From: Flavobacterium phycosphaerae
Lineage (GTDB): Bacteria > Bacteroidota > Bacteroidia > Flavobacteriales > Flavobacteriaceae
Assembly (NCBI RefSeq): GCF_010119235.1
Contig: NZ_JAAATZ010000001.1
Location: 2,200,501 to 2,264,500 of the forward strand
Reading direction: 5' to 3'
DNA: 64,000 nucleotides
Position numbers and translations under genes: made by a program. Positions 36,165 to 45,922 of the stretch are shown one piece after another (positions within the stretch are counted from its first letter, which is position 1; every line of letters begins with the position of its first letter). The notes under the pieces were generated by a model. The model made no database searches. It worked only from the letters and a program-made list of their open reading frames with translations, and was not told the DNA's origin.

Positions 36165-36171
36165 TCTAAAA

Positions 36172-37038
36172 TTATTCCGCCAATTTATCTAAAGCATACG
36201 CGATTAAAGCATCAACAGCTTTGTATGGGTCTTCACTGAAAGTTCCGCTAGCACGGTTGGCAATGATGGCATTCAGCGATAAACATTCATGGCCTAATAG
36301 TTTACCCAAGCCATAAATAGCACCGGTTTCCATTTCCAAATTGGTCATTTTGATGCCTTCAAATTCAAAGCTGTCCATTTTAGCATTTAACCCCGGATCT
36401 TGAATTTCTAAGCGAAGTACTCTTCCTTGTGGTCCGTAAAAACCTCCGGCCGTTCCGGTAAACCCTTTGAATATTTTATCGCTTTCCAGTCTTTTTTCTA
36501 AAGTTTCAGAGCAAGTAATTACGTATGGACGTCCTTTTCTTAAGTCCCAATTGGTTTGGGCTATGAAGGCATCTTCCATTGCTTTTTCTGAAATATCCTC
36601 AATTAAGTAGGAGCGAAGCATGTTGTCAAGTCCTAAACCATATTTACTCATTACCATGCTGTCACAAGGAATGCCGGCTTGTAAAGAACCCGAAGTTCCT
36701 ATACGAACGATGTTTAGTTTGGTTAGATTTTCTTTTGGTTTACGGGTTGCTAAGTCGATATTAACTAAGGCATCCAATTCGTTCATCACGATGTCGATAT
36801 TATCCGGTCCGATTCCGGTTGACATTACGGTCATTTTTTTGCCTTTGAAATAACCGGTTTGGGTTTTGAATTCGCGTTTTTGTGTAGAAAATTCTACGCT
36901 GTCAAAGAACTGTGTAATTTTTTCTACTCGGTTTTGATCTCCCACAAAAATGATGTCGTGAGCAATATGTTCGGGTTTTAAATTTAAGTGATAGACGCTG
37001 CCGTCAGGGTTTAATATTAATTCTGATGATTGTATCAT
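36172..37038 (-). CDS. nucleoside phosphorylase (uridine phosphorylase-like)
   Basis: The 288-residue protein has the PNP/UDP family landmarks: FVGDQNRVEKITQFF, the phosphate-binding VRIGTSGSLQAGIPCDS, and the ribose-binding NLEMETGAIYGLGKLLGHE. These place it in the nucleoside phosphorylase-I family, most like uridine phosphorylase by the MxTGIGxDN segment (MSTGIGPDNIDIV). It reversibly splits nucleosides with phosphate for salvage. It is followed by no clear partner; a SUI1-like gene lies upstream. Confidence 0.92.
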   Translation of the reverse strand: MIQSSELILNPDGSVYHLNLKPEHIAHDIIFVGDQNRVEKITQFFDSVEFSTQKREFKTQTGYFKGKKMTVMSTGIGPDNIDIVMNELDALVNIDLATRKPKENLTKLNIVRIGTSGSLQAGIPCDSMVMSKYGLGLDNMLRSYLIEDISEKAMEDAFIAQTNWDLRKGRPYVITCSETLEKRLESDKIFKGFTGTAGGFYGPQGRVLRLEIQDPGLNAKMDSFEFEGIKMTNLEMETGAIYGLGKLLGHECLSLNAIIANRASGTFSEDPYKAVDALIAYALDKLAE

Positions 37039-37078
37039 TGTTCTATTTTAATTATTGGTTTTATGTTCTGTTTGATAA

Positions 37079-37411
37079 TCAGCCGCCAACGCGTTTTGTT
37101 TTAAATCCTTTAGCGGATAATATATTCATTATTTTATCGCGGTAATCTCCTTGAATGATGATGGCACCGTCTTTAAAAGTACCGCCTACACTGAGCTTAG
37201 TCTTTATTTCTTTGGCTAAAACTTTGAAATCTTCATCGCTGCCTTCATAGCCTTCGATGATGGTGGTGGGTTTGCCTTTTCGTTTTTCATATTTGCAAAT
37301 CATGGGTTCTTTTTGAATAAAGAGCTCATGATTTTCGGCAACCGCTTCTTCTTGTTCCTGAATTGGTTCGTGGTCCGGAAAGAGTTTTTTTAATTGTTCC
37401 TGTAAGTCCAT
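37079..37411 (-). CDS. SUI1/eIF1-like translation factor (YciH family)
   Basis: The 110-residue protein has the SUI1 domain: KRKGKPTTIIEGYEGSDEDF, then TKLSVGGTFKDGAIIIQGD and a C-terminal KIMNILSAKGFKTKRVGG. Bacterial YciH-type proteins resemble eukaryotic eIF1 and can influence start-codon selection or stress translation. The N-terminal 40 residues are acidic and family-variable. It is transcribed away from the oxygenase terminator at 37430-37462. Confidence 0.93.
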   Translation of the reverse strand: MDLQEQLKKLFPDHEPIQEQEEAVAENHELFIQKEPMICKYEKRKGKPTTIIEGYEGSDEDFKVLAKEIKTKLSVGGTFKDGAIIIQGDYRDKIMNILSAKGFKTKRVGG

Positions 37412-37429
37412 TATAATTTATAAAAAATC

Positions 37430-37462
37430 AAAAAGACATTGAGCGCAAACTCAATGTCTTTA
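37430..37462. terminator. intrinsic terminator of the oxygenase gene
   Basis: AAAGACATTGAG and CTCAATGTCTTT form a 12-bp stem around a six-base loop. On the minus strand it is followed by T-rich sequence, and it lies 22 bp beyond the stop of the 2OG-Fe oxygenase. Confidence 0.85.
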
Positions 37463-37483
37463 ATAAAATTATTGAATTAACCT

Positions 37484-38434
37484 TTACTTTTTAAGTCCTA
37501 GTTCTACTAATCTTTCGTCAAGGTATTCGCCTGCAGTAATGTCTTCAAATCCTTTCGGATGATCAGCATCAATACATTTTTCTAAACAATTTAGTGGCAT
37601 GTCGCTCACCGGGTGCATAAAGAACGGAATAGAAAAACGGGAAGTGCCCCATAATTCTCTTGGGGGATTCACCACTTGGTGAATAGTAGATTTCAATTTG
37701 TTGTTGGTGTGGCGTGAAAGCATGTCACCTACATTAATCATCAACTCATCAGGTTGTGCCATAGCATCAATCCAGTCGCCGTTGTGATTTTGCACCTGTA
37801 ATCCTTTGCCTTGCGCTCCCATCAATAAAGTAATCAAATTGATATCGCCATGAGCGGCAGCACGTACGGCTCCGTCTTTTGGTTCATCAGTGATAGGTGG
37901 GTAGTGGATAGGTCTCAGGATGCTGTTACCGTCTTTGATGTAGTTATCAAAATAAAACTCGTCCAAACCTATGTAAAGCGCTAAAGCTCTCAATACATAA
38001 ATACCTGTTTTTTCAAGCATTCTGTAGGCTTCTTTACCTACTTCGTTGAAATGAGGTAGTTCTGATACGGTTACATTGTCAGGATACTCATGAGCGTACT
38101 TCGACCCTTCGCTAACGTATTGTCCAAAATGCCAAAACTCTTTCAAATCACCGGCCGAACGTCCTTTGGCATGTTCTTTACCAAAAGAAACATAACCACG
38201 TTGTCCGCCAATGCCTGGAATTTCGTATTTTGCTTTGGTTTCCAGAGGGAGAGCGAAGAAGTTGCGCACTTCTGAATATAAGTCTCCTACCAATTTGTCA
38301 TCTAAAAAATGACCTTTTAACGCCACGAAGCCAATGTCTTCATAAGCTCTTCCGATTTCATTTACAAATTTTTGTTTACGTGCCGGATCATCCGACAGGA
38401 AATCACGTAAGTCAACACTTGGAATTTGTTGCAT
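37484..38434 (-). CDS. isopenicillin N synthase-like 2-oxoglutarate/Fe(II) oxygenase
   Basis: The 316-residue protein has the DIOX_N start (IPSVDLRDFLSDDPARKQ) and the catalytic His-x-Asp and distal His: AAHGDINLITLL and KSTIHQVVNPP, followed by the RFSIPFF cosubstrate-binding Arg-x-Ser. This is the isopenicillin-N-synthase-like fold. Common roles are hydroxylation or ring chemistry on small molecules; none of the known antibiotic-pathway genes is nearby, so a housekeeping or unknown reaction is more likely. Confidence 0.92.
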   Translation of the reverse strand: MQQIPSVDLRDFLSDDPARKQKFVNEIGRAYEDIGFVALKGHFLDDKLVGDLYSEVRNFFALPLETKAKYEIPGIGGQRGYVSFGKEHAKGRSAGDLKEFWHFGQYVSEGSKYAHEYPDNVTVSELPHFNEVGKEAYRMLEKTGIYVLRALALYIGLDEFYFDNYIKDGNSILRPIHYPPITDEPKDGAVRAAAHGDINLITLLMGAQGKGLQVQNHNGDWIDAMAQPDELMINVGDMLSRHTNNKLKSTIHQVVNPPRELWGTSRFSIPFFMHPVSDMPLNCLEKCIDADHPKGFEDITAGEYLDERLVELGLKK

Positions 38435-38486
38435 ACTAAAACTTTTTTGTTAATAACTTAAGTTGGAAAAATGCCAACCATAACTA

Positions 38487-38521
38487 CAAATGTAACGATT
38501 ATTTAAATATAAAAAATCAAA
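38487..38521 (-). promoter_or_regulatory. Bacteroidota-type promoter of the oxygenase gene
   Basis: On the minus strand TTTG (38521-38518) and TACATTTG (38494-38487) are 23 bp apart, within the accepted spacing. The gene starts at 38434, giving a leader of about 45 bases. Confidence 0.6.
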
Positions 38522-38652
38522 GTTATTAACAATTCGGCTATCTTTTGGATTAGTAAAGTGACTGATAGTGAGTTGACTGATTTCTGTTTTCTTAGCTTTA
38601 TTTTTCGGTCGCTATTTTTAAAACTCTTGTCAAATAACTAAACACTTTTTAG

Positions 38653-38660
38653 TACTTTTG
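38653..38660 (+). promoter_or_regulatory. candidate -7 element of the E1 gene (TACTTTTG)
   Basis: TACTTTTG matches TAnnTTTG and ends 26 bp before the ATG at 38687. An upstream TTG at about 38628 is a loose -33 partner. Confidence 0.45.
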
Positions 38661-38686
38661 GGCGACTTTATAATACAGCAAACAAG

Positions 38687-40663
38687 ATGAATTTCGACAG
38701 AAAAGAATTATCCAATGTTCAACTAGTAGATTTATATAAAAGACTGCTTAAACCCAGACTGATAGAAGAAAAAATGCTTATCCTGCTACGTCAGGGGAAA
38801 GTGTCTAAATGGTTCTCAGGTATTGGGCAGGAAGCTATATCGGTAGGGATTACTGCGGCTTTAGACAAAGACGAATACATTTTACCCATGCACAGAAACT
38901 TGGGCGTATTTACCGGAAGAGACATTCCGTTGCACCGTTTGTTCTCGCAATGGCAAGGTAAGAAAACCGGTTTCACTAAAGGGCGTGACCGTTCATTTCA
39001 CTTTGGTACACAAGAATTCAAAATCATAGGCATGATATCGCATCTGGGTCCACAAATGGGTGTAGCCGATGGAATTGCTTTGGCTAATAAATTAAAAAAG
39101 AACGGTAAAGTAACCGCTGTATTTACCGGAGAAGGAGCTACTTCAGAAGGAGATTTTCACGAAGCGTTGAATATTGCAGCTGTATGGGATTTACCGGTAT
39201 TATTTGTTATCGAAAATAATGGTTATGGATTATCTACCCCAACCAATGAGCAATACCGTTGTGAAAACTTAGCCGATAAAGGCAAAGGGTATGGTATGGA
39301 AAGTCATATCATTGACGGAAACAATATATTAGATGTTTTTACCAAGATTGCTGAGTTGAAAGCTTCTATGTTTGAGAATCCTCGCCCGGTTTTATTAGAA
39401 TTTAAAACGTTCCGTATGCGTGGGCACGAAGAGGCGAGTGGTACTAAATATGTTCCGCAGGAATTGATGGATATGTGGGCTGTCAAAGACCCTATTTCAA
39501 ATTACAGAAAGTACTTGTTGGAAATAAGTGTGCTGTCTGAGGAAGAAGATGAAAAACTAAAGACCGCTATTAAAGCCGAAATAGACGAACACTGGGCTAT
39601 TACCCAAGCAGAACCGGAATGTGAAGCGGATTTAGCGGAAGAACTCAACGATATGTATGAACCGTATGATTTTGAAGCTATACCTCATGGTGAAGCTGTT
39701 GAAAATATCCGTATGGTTGATGCAATTTCTAATGCTTTACGCCAATCCATGGAACGACACGATAACTTGGTAATCATGGGGCAAGATATAGCCGAATATG
39801 GCGGCGCCTTTAAAATTACGGATGGTTTTGTAGCCCAATTTGGTAAAGACCGAGTTCGCAATACACCCATCTGTGAAAGCGCGGTGGTTTCTGCCGCTAA
39901 CGGCTTATCGATAAATGGACATAAAGCAATTGTAGAAATGCAGTTTGCTGATTTTGTTTCTTCGGGTTTTAATCCAATTGTGAACTTGCTGGCCAAACAA
40001 CATTATCGTTGGAACGAGAAAGCCGATGTAGTAGTGCGTATGCCTTGCGGTGGTGGTACTCAGGCCGGACCGTTTCACTCGCAAACTAATGAAGCTTGGT
40101 TTACTAAAACTCCGGGGTTAAAAGTGGTTTATCCGGCATTTCCGTATGATGCGAAGGGTTTGTTGAATACCGCCATTAACGATCCAAATCCGGTAATGTA
40201 TTTTGAACACAAACAGTTATACAGAAGTGTTTACCAAGATGTGCCGGCTGATTATTATACCATTCCTTTTGGAAAAGCGGCTTTGTTGAAAGAAGGAAAC
40301 GATGTAACGATTATTTCTTTTGGAGCCGGAGTACACTGGACTTTGGAAACTTTAGCGAAACATACGAACATCAGCGCCGATTTAATTGATTTGCGCAGCT
40401 TGCAACCGCTCGATACGGAGACTATTTTTGCTTCGGTTAAGAAAACCAATAAAGTGATTATTCTTCAAGAAGATTCTTTGTTTGGCGGAGTAGCCAGTGA
40501 TATTGCTTCGATGATTATGGAGCAATGCTTTGAACATCTGGATGCACCGGTACGTAGAGTTGGTAGTTTGGAAACGGCTATTCCATTTGTAAAAGCATTG
40601 GAAGATCAGTATTTGCCTAAAGAACGTTTTGAAAGTACCTTGCTGGACTTGCTGGCTTATTAG
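38687..40663 (+). CDS. fused alpha/beta E1 component of a branched-chain-type 2-oxoacid dehydrogenase
   Basis: The 658-residue protein joins an E1-alpha-like half and an E1-beta-like half. The TPP-binding segment is [20 protein letters not shown] followed by [12 protein letters not shown]. The beta half starts around residue 340 with [20 protein letters not shown] and has [17 protein letters not shown]. Two-oxoacid dehydrogenases of this kind make acyl-CoA from branched 2-oxo acids for the iso-fatty acids that dominate flavobacterial membranes. E2 and E3 are not in the window. A strong terminator follows. Confidence 0.95.
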   Translation: MNFDRKELSNVQLVDLYKRLLKPRLIEEKMLILLRQGKVSKWFSGIGQEAISVGITAALDKDEYILPMHRNLGVFTGRDIPLHRLFSQWQGKKTGFTKGRDRSFHFGTQEFKIIGMISHLGPQMGVADGIALANKLKKNGKVTAVFTGEGATSEGDFHEALNIAAVWDLPVLFVIENNGYGLSTPTNEQYRCENLADKGKGYGMESHIIDGNNILDVFTKIAELKASMFENPRPVLLEFKTFRMRGHEEASGTKYVPQELMDMWAVKDPISNYRKYLLEISVLSEEEDEKLKTAIKAEIDEHWAITQAEPECEADLAEELNDMYEPYDFEAIPHGEAVENIRMVDAISNALRQSMERHDNLVIMGQDIAEYGGAFKITDGFVAQFGKDRVRNTPICESAVVSAANGLSINGHKAIVEMQFADFVSSGFNPIVNLLAKQHYRWNEKADVVVRMPCGGGTQAGPFHSQTNEAWFTKTPGLKVVYPAFPYDAKGLLNTAINDPNPVMYFEHKQLYRSVYQDVPADYYTIPFGKAALLKEGNDVTIISFGAGVHWTLETLAKHTNISADLIDLRSLQPLDTETIFASVKKTNKVIILQEDSLFGGVASDIASMIMEQCFEHLDAPVRRVGSLETAIPFVKALEDQYLPKERFESTLLDLLAY

Positions 40664-40690
40664 CTTTTAAATTACTTAGATGATTAAATA

Positions 40691-40720
40691 AAAAAAGGCG
40701 CTTTAATGAGCGCCTTTTTT
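40691..40720 (+). terminator. intrinsic terminator of the E1 gene
   Basis: The arms AAAGGCGCT and AGCGCCTTT enclose TTAATG, with A and T runs on either side. It can act on both strands and separates E1 from the convergent glycine-zipper gene. Confidence 0.92.
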
Positions 40721-40733
40721 GTTTACTATAGTT

Positions 40734-41132
40734 TTATTTTTTCTTTTTCGAGTCGATGACTGCCCCTGTACCAGCACCTACAGCGGCTCCGGCCAAACCA
40801 CCAATTATTGCTCCTTCCCCTTTCTTTTTAGAAACAACTGCACCGGTTACAGCGCCTACACCGGCACCAATCAAAGCGCCTTTGGCGGTATTACTCATTC
40901 CTTTTTTTTGAGGGGTAGTTGCAGTACTACTTAAAGAAGCTTGCTGTTGTCGGGCCTCCTGTTCTGCCATTACTGTTTTCATCGAATCTATGGCTCTTTG
41001 TTTTTCCATAACCAATTTCATCGAGTCGACAGTAGCTTGCTTTGCTTTTTCCTGAGCGGCCTTTTCGGCGGCTACATCTTTACACGAAGCTACCCCAAAG
41101 GTAACAACAAGTAATAAGATTATCTTTTTCAT
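40734..41132 (-). CDS. glycine-zipper lipoprotein
   Basis: The 132-residue lipoprotein (lipobox GVASC at about residue 17) has a Lys/Glu/Gln-rich coiled-coil segment and a C-terminal glycine zipper: KGALIGAGVGAVTGAVVSKK and IIGGLAGAAVGAGTGAVID. Gly-zipper proteins of this kind (YMGG/SmpA/OmpA-like lineages) are thought to insert into or line membranes. The tail ends DSKKKK. The terminator hairpin of E1 lies just beyond its stop. Confidence 0.85.
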   Translation of the reverse strand: MKKIILLLVVTFGVASCKDVAAEKAAQEKAKQATVDSMKLVMEKQRAIDSMKTVMAEQEARQQQASLSSTATTPQKKGMSNTAKGALIGAGVGAVTGAVVSKKKGEGAIIGGLAGAAVGAGTGAVIDSKKKK

Positions 41133-41220
41133 GATAATGTGTTTTAATAGATTAGTAATGAAAGTTACAAAAAAAAAGTAAATCAGTAGTAAGCTATTTT
41201 TACTGATACTAAATTTAGAA

Positions 41221-41250
41221 AAAAACCACCCAATGTTCTTGGATGGTTTC
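41221..41250 (-). terminator. intrinsic terminator of the gene at 41276
   Basis: On the minus strand AAACCATCCAA and TTGGGTGGTTT form an 11-base stem with one mismatch, followed by a T-run. It lies 26 bp beyond the stop codon. Confidence 0.85.
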
Positions 41251-41275
41251 TCTTATGAATAAACTGTTTTACTTA

Positions 41276-41797
41276 TTATCGATTCGCAACTGCCTTGTTC
41301 GATAAGGGTTTTGCTTTAGTGGGTTTGTTGGTTTTTACCCCATTGGTCCAATATTCTTTGCCAAAAATGGAACCGTCTTTGTTTTTTATGATAAACGGCC
41401 CTTCTTTTTTATCCTGACGGAATTCTCCTTGCACGTATACTTTGGCATTATCATAGTATTCGATATAAGGTCCTTCTTTTACATTGTTTTTGTAATTAAT
41501 CACATAGTTCACATTGCCATTATCAAAGTAGTAGGTTCTTTTGCCTTCCAGCTTTGAATCGTATAAATCTAAACTGTAGGATATCAAACTGTTTTTGTGG
41601 GTTAATTTATTATAATAGACATGAATGTAGCGGTCTTTTATAATATAGGGGCGTATCTTGTAGATTGCCGCATTTTCTTTGGTTGTAATTTTATAATCAC
41701 AATCATACCAAATAGTGTCCGTCGAAACAGAATACCTTGTTTTGCCAATACTAAAAATGGAAAATAATAAAAACGAGAGTAGTGCTAATTTTTTCAT
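41276..41797 (-). CDS. exported MORN/YwqK-like repeat protein
   Basis: The 173-residue protein has a signal peptide (MKKLALLSFLLFSIFSIG). A run of short beta-hairpin repeats follows: LEGKRTYYFDNGNVNYVI, KEGPYIEYYDNAKVYVQGEF and KEGPFIIKNKDGSIFGKEYW. This pattern matches MORN-variant/YwqK-type repeats, which are found in toxin-antitoxin and surface contexts. No toxin partner is adjacent. A role as a surface or periplasmic scaffold is inferred only from the export signal and repeats. Confidence 0.8.
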   Translation of the reverse strand: MKKLALLSFLLFSIFSIGKTRYSVSTDTIWYDCDYKITTKENAAIYKIRPYIIKDRYIHVYYNKLTHKNSLISYSLDLYDSKLEGKRTYYFDNGNVNYVINYKNNVKEGPYIEYYDNAKVYVQGEFRQDKKEGPFIIKNKDGSIFGKEYWTNGVKTNKPTKAKPLSNKAVANR

Positions 41798-41982
41798 ATA
41801 GTAGGATAGTAAGAATTATAGCGGTGACTAAACTACTATATTTTATTAACAATTATTTTAAAAATGTTAATAAAGTGATTAAAATTGTAAGCTTTACCCT
41901 TTTAATAATGAATGAATTAAATAAAATAATGTATTTTTCTTACGCTATTTTTTAGTGTTAAAAAACTAATTTTAAGTTACCT

Positions 41983-42381
41983 TTATAATTGAAGTATAAT
42001 TTCGGAAAATTTATCTTTTGTAATCGGCTTTATAATAAAGTCACTCACAGCGCTAATACTTTTGGCTCTACTGATATCGTGTGGTGAAATAGAAGAAGAG
42101 CATACATAAATAGTGATTTTTTTAGTGTATTCAGTTTCCATTTTTACAAACTCATTAAGGAATTGCCAGCCATCCATGATAGGCATTGACAGATCTAAAA
42201 AAATAACCTCTGGTAAACGGCTTGAATGTTTTAAATTTTCTTTTAAAAAATCTAAAGCATCCAGCCCGTTATTAAAGACTTTCACTTCTTTTACGTGATT
42301 GGTTTTTTCAATAATTTTTTTGGTAACAAAAATGAAAGTATCATCGTCGTCTACCAATGCTAAAATTTCAATATTTCTCAT
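41983..42381 (-). CDS. CheY-like response regulator (stand-alone receiver)
   Basis: The 132-residue protein is a single receiver domain: acidic cluster ALVDDDDTFIF, phospho-acceptor Asp in VIFLDLSMPIMDGWQFL, and the conserved Thr/Ser and Lys near IYVCSSS and FIIKPITKDKF. It has no output domain, so it probably signals by phosphotransfer or protein contact. Its ATG lies 5 bp after the stop of the PAS kinase, so the two form an operon and a likely cognate pair. Confidence 0.95.
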   Translation of the reverse strand: MRNIEILALVDDDDTFIFVTKKIIEKTNHVKEVKVFNNGLDALDFLKENLKHSSRLPEVIFLDLSMPIMDGWQFLNEFVKMETEYTKKITIYVCSSSISPHDISRAKSISAVSDFIIKPITKDKFSEIILQL

Positions 42382-42386
42382 ATGAT

Positions 42387-43882
42387 TCAGTTGTTAAATT
42401 CAATAAAAAATGTGCTACCTTTATTAGGAATGCTTTCTATCCATATTCTGCCTCCCATAGATTCCACTTGGGTTTTGGTCATAAATAGTCCAAATCCTCG
42501 GGCATCAGGATGCTTGTGAAATACTTTTCGGATTTTGAAAATGTTGTCTTTGTGCATTTCCAAATCTATACCGAGACCATTGTCTTTTACCGAGAGTATA
42601 ATACTGTTATTTGTTTTTTTGATTCAATTTTTAAGATAAGATCTCTTTCAGGGGATTTGTATTTTAAAGCATTGCTAACCAGATTGGTTAGTATACTGTT
42701 GATATAACGTTGAGGATAAAAAACATAAGGGGCTTCATCAAAATTGAAGGTAATAGCCGCTTTACAGGAATTAATTTGTGTAGCAAACCCTATTAAGATT
42801 TTATTTAGGTTGTCTTTTAAATTAATTTTAGTTGATTCTACATCAAGATCTTGCCGAACTTGAAGTGATTCTACCAGTTCATCAAATATACCGTTCAGAT
42901 GATTGACAACCGGTTTTATTTTGGCCAATACTTCACTTTTTTCTTGCTCATCGTCACTTTCTTCCACATAATCAAGCAGCATAGAAATATTGACTAATGG
43001 AGCTCTAAGATTGTGAGAAACAATGTTGCAAAAATCTACCAATTGTTTGTTTTGATGTTCCGCATTGATTAGCATTTTGGCTATTTTTTCCTCTCCCTTT
43101 TTGCGTTCTGTTATATCAGAGCGGATGGCTACATATTGATATGGTTTTCCGTTTTCATTCAAAAACGGAACTATAGTGGTGTCAACCCAGTAATAGGTAC
43201 CATCTTTTGCCTTGTTTTTTAATTCTCCTTTCCATACTTTTCCTTTAGCAATAGTGGTCCATAGAGTTTTAATAAATTCTTTGGGATGATAACTGGAATT
43301 GATAATGCGATGGTCATGTCCTAACAACTCTGCTCTAGAATATTTTGATATTTTACAAAAATTATCATTTACATGGGTAATAATCCCCTTTTGATTAGTA
43401 ATAGCTACGATTGAAGATTCATCTAGAGCATATTTATAATCGGATATTTCTTTTAATCTTTTTAGTAATTCTTCTTCACCATTTTTTCTTTCGGTTATAT
43501 CGGAGCGTATGGCAACATATTGATAAGGCTTTCCTTGTTCATTCAAAAAAGGGACAATAGTGGTATCTACCCAATACGGTGTACCGTCTTTAGCTCTGTT
43601 TTTTAATTCACCTTTCCAAACTTTTCCCTGAGCAATTGTTCTCCAAAGTTCCTGAATAAATTTCTTGGTATGATAGCCCGAATTGATGATACGGTGATCC
43701 TGACCTAAAAGTTCTTTACGCGTATACTTTGAGATTTTACAAAAATTGTCATTAACATGGGTTATGGTTCCTTTTTGATCTGTAATGGCTAGAATTGAAG
43801 ATTCGTCCAGAGCATATTTGTAATCGGAGATTTCTTTAATTTTTTTTAAGAGCTCCAGTTCTTCCATTTCCTTTGATGTCAT
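42387..43882 (-). pseudogene. PAS-PAS sensor histidine kinase, frame broken by a single-base homopolymer deletion
   Basis: The open frame from 43882 to 42587 holds two PAS/PAC modules, the HisKA region NIVSHNLRAPLVNISMLL and the start of HATPase_c (TNLVSNALKYKSPERDL). After the T7 run at 42614-42620 the continuing frame, once one base is added, gives VKDNGLGIDLEMH, RGFGLFMTK and a natural stop at 42387. The repaired protein has 498 residues. No membrane span is seen, so it is a cytoplasmic sensor. The two PAS/PAC modules are more than 80% identical. The CheY-like partner follows after 5 bp. Confidence 0.88.
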
Positions 43883-43990
43883 ACTTGTCCTATATAGTTT
43901 TAACTAAATTTTATTTATCAACTAACTATCGGGGGTAAGATAGAGGAGGTATTTATATCAAATGTAGAAAAATGTTTTTTATAAGAAGGT

Positions 43991-44013
43991 GTTAAAACTG
44001 TTAAAGTTTTAAC
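43991..44013. repeat. overlapping inverted repeats between the PAS kinase and fatty-acid genes
   Basis: GTTAAAACT (43991-43999) and AGTTTTAAC (44005-44013) form a perfect 9-bp inverted repeat with a 5-base spacer; CTGTTAAA/TTTAACAG overlaps it. It sits about 110 bp upstream of the kinase start, so an operator or a second hairpin after the acyl-CoA dehydrogenase transcript is possible. Confidence 0.5.
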
Positions 44014-44045
44014 AGTTCTTTAACTTTATAAAGATTTGTTATTGT

Positions 44046-44082
44046 AAAAAAAAAACCATCCATGATTTATGAATGGTTTTTC
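44046..44082 (-). terminator. intrinsic terminator of the beta-oxidation operon
   Basis: On the minus strand AAACCATTCAT pairs with ATGGATGGTTT (one mismatch) and is followed by nine T residues, 23 bp beyond the stop of the acyl-CoA dehydrogenase. Confidence 0.88.
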
Positions 44083-44104
44083 AACAATTAAAATAACTAA
44101 AAAT

Positions 44105-45895
44105 TTAGAAGCAATAACTATTTTTCGCTACCAGTTTAGTGGTAATCGTTTCTCTTAAACCTACTATATTAGGCATATTAGTATATTTGGTAAAACGACG
44201 CAATCCCATTAACATCATGCGTTGTTCGTCGCCTTCGGCAAAAGAGATAATACTTTCCTTTCCTTTTAATGTCACTACATCTACCGCTTTGTATAAGTAT
44301 AGTTTAGCCATGGCAATTTGTTCTTGTACTTTGTCTTGCCCTTCTTTTTTGGCTAATTTTTCAGTTCTTAAAAGGGTACTTTCCGCAATGTAAATTTCTA
44401 TCAGCATATCGGCAGCAGCCATTAATAGCTGTTGGTGTGCATCTAAATCCATTCCGAATTTTTGAACAGCAGCACCGGCTACCATAAGGAACGCTTTTTT
44501 CAATTTAGCGATCATTTCTTTTTCTTCTGAAAATAATTCTGAATAATCAGGAGTGTCAAAAGATGGAATTCCCATCAGTTCTTCCTGAACTTTCATGGCC
44601 GGACCTAACAAATCAACATGCCCTTTCATGGCTTTTTTAATCAGCATTCCTACCGATAACATTCTATTGATTTCGTTTGTTCCTTCGTAAATTCTAGCAA
44701 TTCGGGCGTCACGCCAAGCGCTTTCCATAGGAGTATCTTCCGAAAATCCCATTCCGCCATAAATTTGAATGCCTTCATCGGCACAGTCTTGAACGTCTTC
44801 GGAAACGGCTACTTTTAGAATAGAACATTCTATGGCAAATTCTTCCACGCCTTTTAATTCTGCTTCCTGATGCGTAGCTCCTTCTGCTTCGCGTAATTTT
44901 ATACGGGTTTCAATGTCTTTGGCGGCTCTGTATGTTGCACTTTCTCCGGCATACGCAGAAGTAGCCATTTCAGCTAATTTATAACGGATAGCACCAAAAT
45001 TAGCAATCGGTGTATTGAATTGTATTCTTTCATTGGCATAATGAACTGCATTGGTGGTCACTCGACGTTGGGCATCCAAACAAGCCGCGGCTAATTTGAT
45101 TCGTCCCACATTCAAGGCATTCATAGCAATTTTGAATCCTTCACCACGTCCCGCTAACATGTTTTCAACCGGAACTTTAGTGTCGGCAAAGAAAACCTGA
45201 CGGGTAGACGAGGCACGAATCCCTAATTTGTGTTCTTCTTCATTCATGGTGATACCATTACTCGGATCATTTTCTACAATGAATCCGGTAATATTTTTAT
45301 CATCTTCTATTCGGGCAAATACTATAAAAAGCGAGCAAAACCCGGCATTGGATATCCACATTTTACCTCCGGTGATTTTATAATATTTTCCGTCTTCTGA
45401 TAAAACAGCCTTAGTTTTTCCCGAGTTGGCATCAGAGCCAGCGCCCGGTTCGGTCAAACAATAAGCCCCAAACCATTCGCCGGAAGCTAATTTGGGTACG
45501 TATTTTTGTTTTTGCTCTTCGGTTCCGTAAAGTGTAATAGGCATAGTTCCGATTCCGGTATGCGCCCCAAAAGCAGTAGAAAACGAGCCGGTTGCGCCCG
45601 AAATATAATCGCAGACCAAGCAAGTGTCAACGAATCCCATTCCCATACCGCCATAAGCTTCGGGAACGGCTACACTAAGGAAGCCCATTTCTCCGGCTTT
45701 CTTCATACACTCTTCAGTGAATGCATAGTCTTTGCTTTCGAAGCGATTTTTATTAGGCCATATTTCTTTGTCTACGAATTCTTTAACCGAATCGCGCATC
45801 ATGATTTGTTCTTCTGAGAAATCTTCCGGAGTGAAGATGTCTTCGCACTTAGTTTCTTTTACGAGGAATTGTCCTCCTCTGGTGATATCGCTCAT
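44105..45895 (-). CDS. acyl-CoA dehydrogenase family protein
   Basis: The 596-residue protein is longer than classical enzymes (about 380 residues) because of a C-terminal extension after residue about 420. Family signatures are CLTEPGAGSDANS and QIYGGMGFSEDTPMESAWRD followed by RIYEGTNEIN. It oxidises acyl-CoA to enoyl-CoA with FAD, passing electrons to ETF. It is the last gene of the marR-fadN-fadA operon, so a role in fatty-acid beta-oxidation is well supported. The long form with the C-terminal helical domain resembles VLCAD/AcdA types. Confidence 0.95.
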   Translation of the reverse strand: MSDITRGGQFLVKETKCEDIFTPEDFSEEQIMMRDSVKEFVDKEIWPNKNRFESKDYAFTEECMKKAGEMGFLSVAVPEAYGGMGMGFVDTCLVCDYISGATGSFSTAFGAHTGIGTMPITLYGTEEQKQKYVPKLASGEWFGAYCLTEPGAGSDANSGKTKAVLSEDGKYYKITGGKMWISNAGFCSLFIVFARIEDDKNITGFIVENDPSNGITMNEEEHKLGIRASSTRQVFFADTKVPVENMLAGRGEGFKIAMNALNVGRIKLAAACLDAQRRVTTNAVHYANERIQFNTPIANFGAIRYKLAEMATSAYAGESATYRAAKDIETRIKLREAEGATHQEAELKGVEEFAIECSILKVAVSEDVQDCADEGIQIYGGMGFSEDTPMESAWRDARIARIYEGTNEINRMLSVGMLIKKAMKGHVDLLGPAMKVQEELMGIPSFDTPDYSELFSEEKEMIAKLKKAFLMVAGAAVQKFGMDLDAHQQLLMAAADMLIEIYIAESTLLRTEKLAKKEGQDKVQEQIAMAKLYLYKAVDVVTLKGKESIISFAEGDEQRMMLMGLRRFTKYTNMPNIVGLRETITTKLVAKNSYCF

Positions 45896-45922
45896 GGCTT
45901 TATTTTTTTTATAGTTGGTTGA

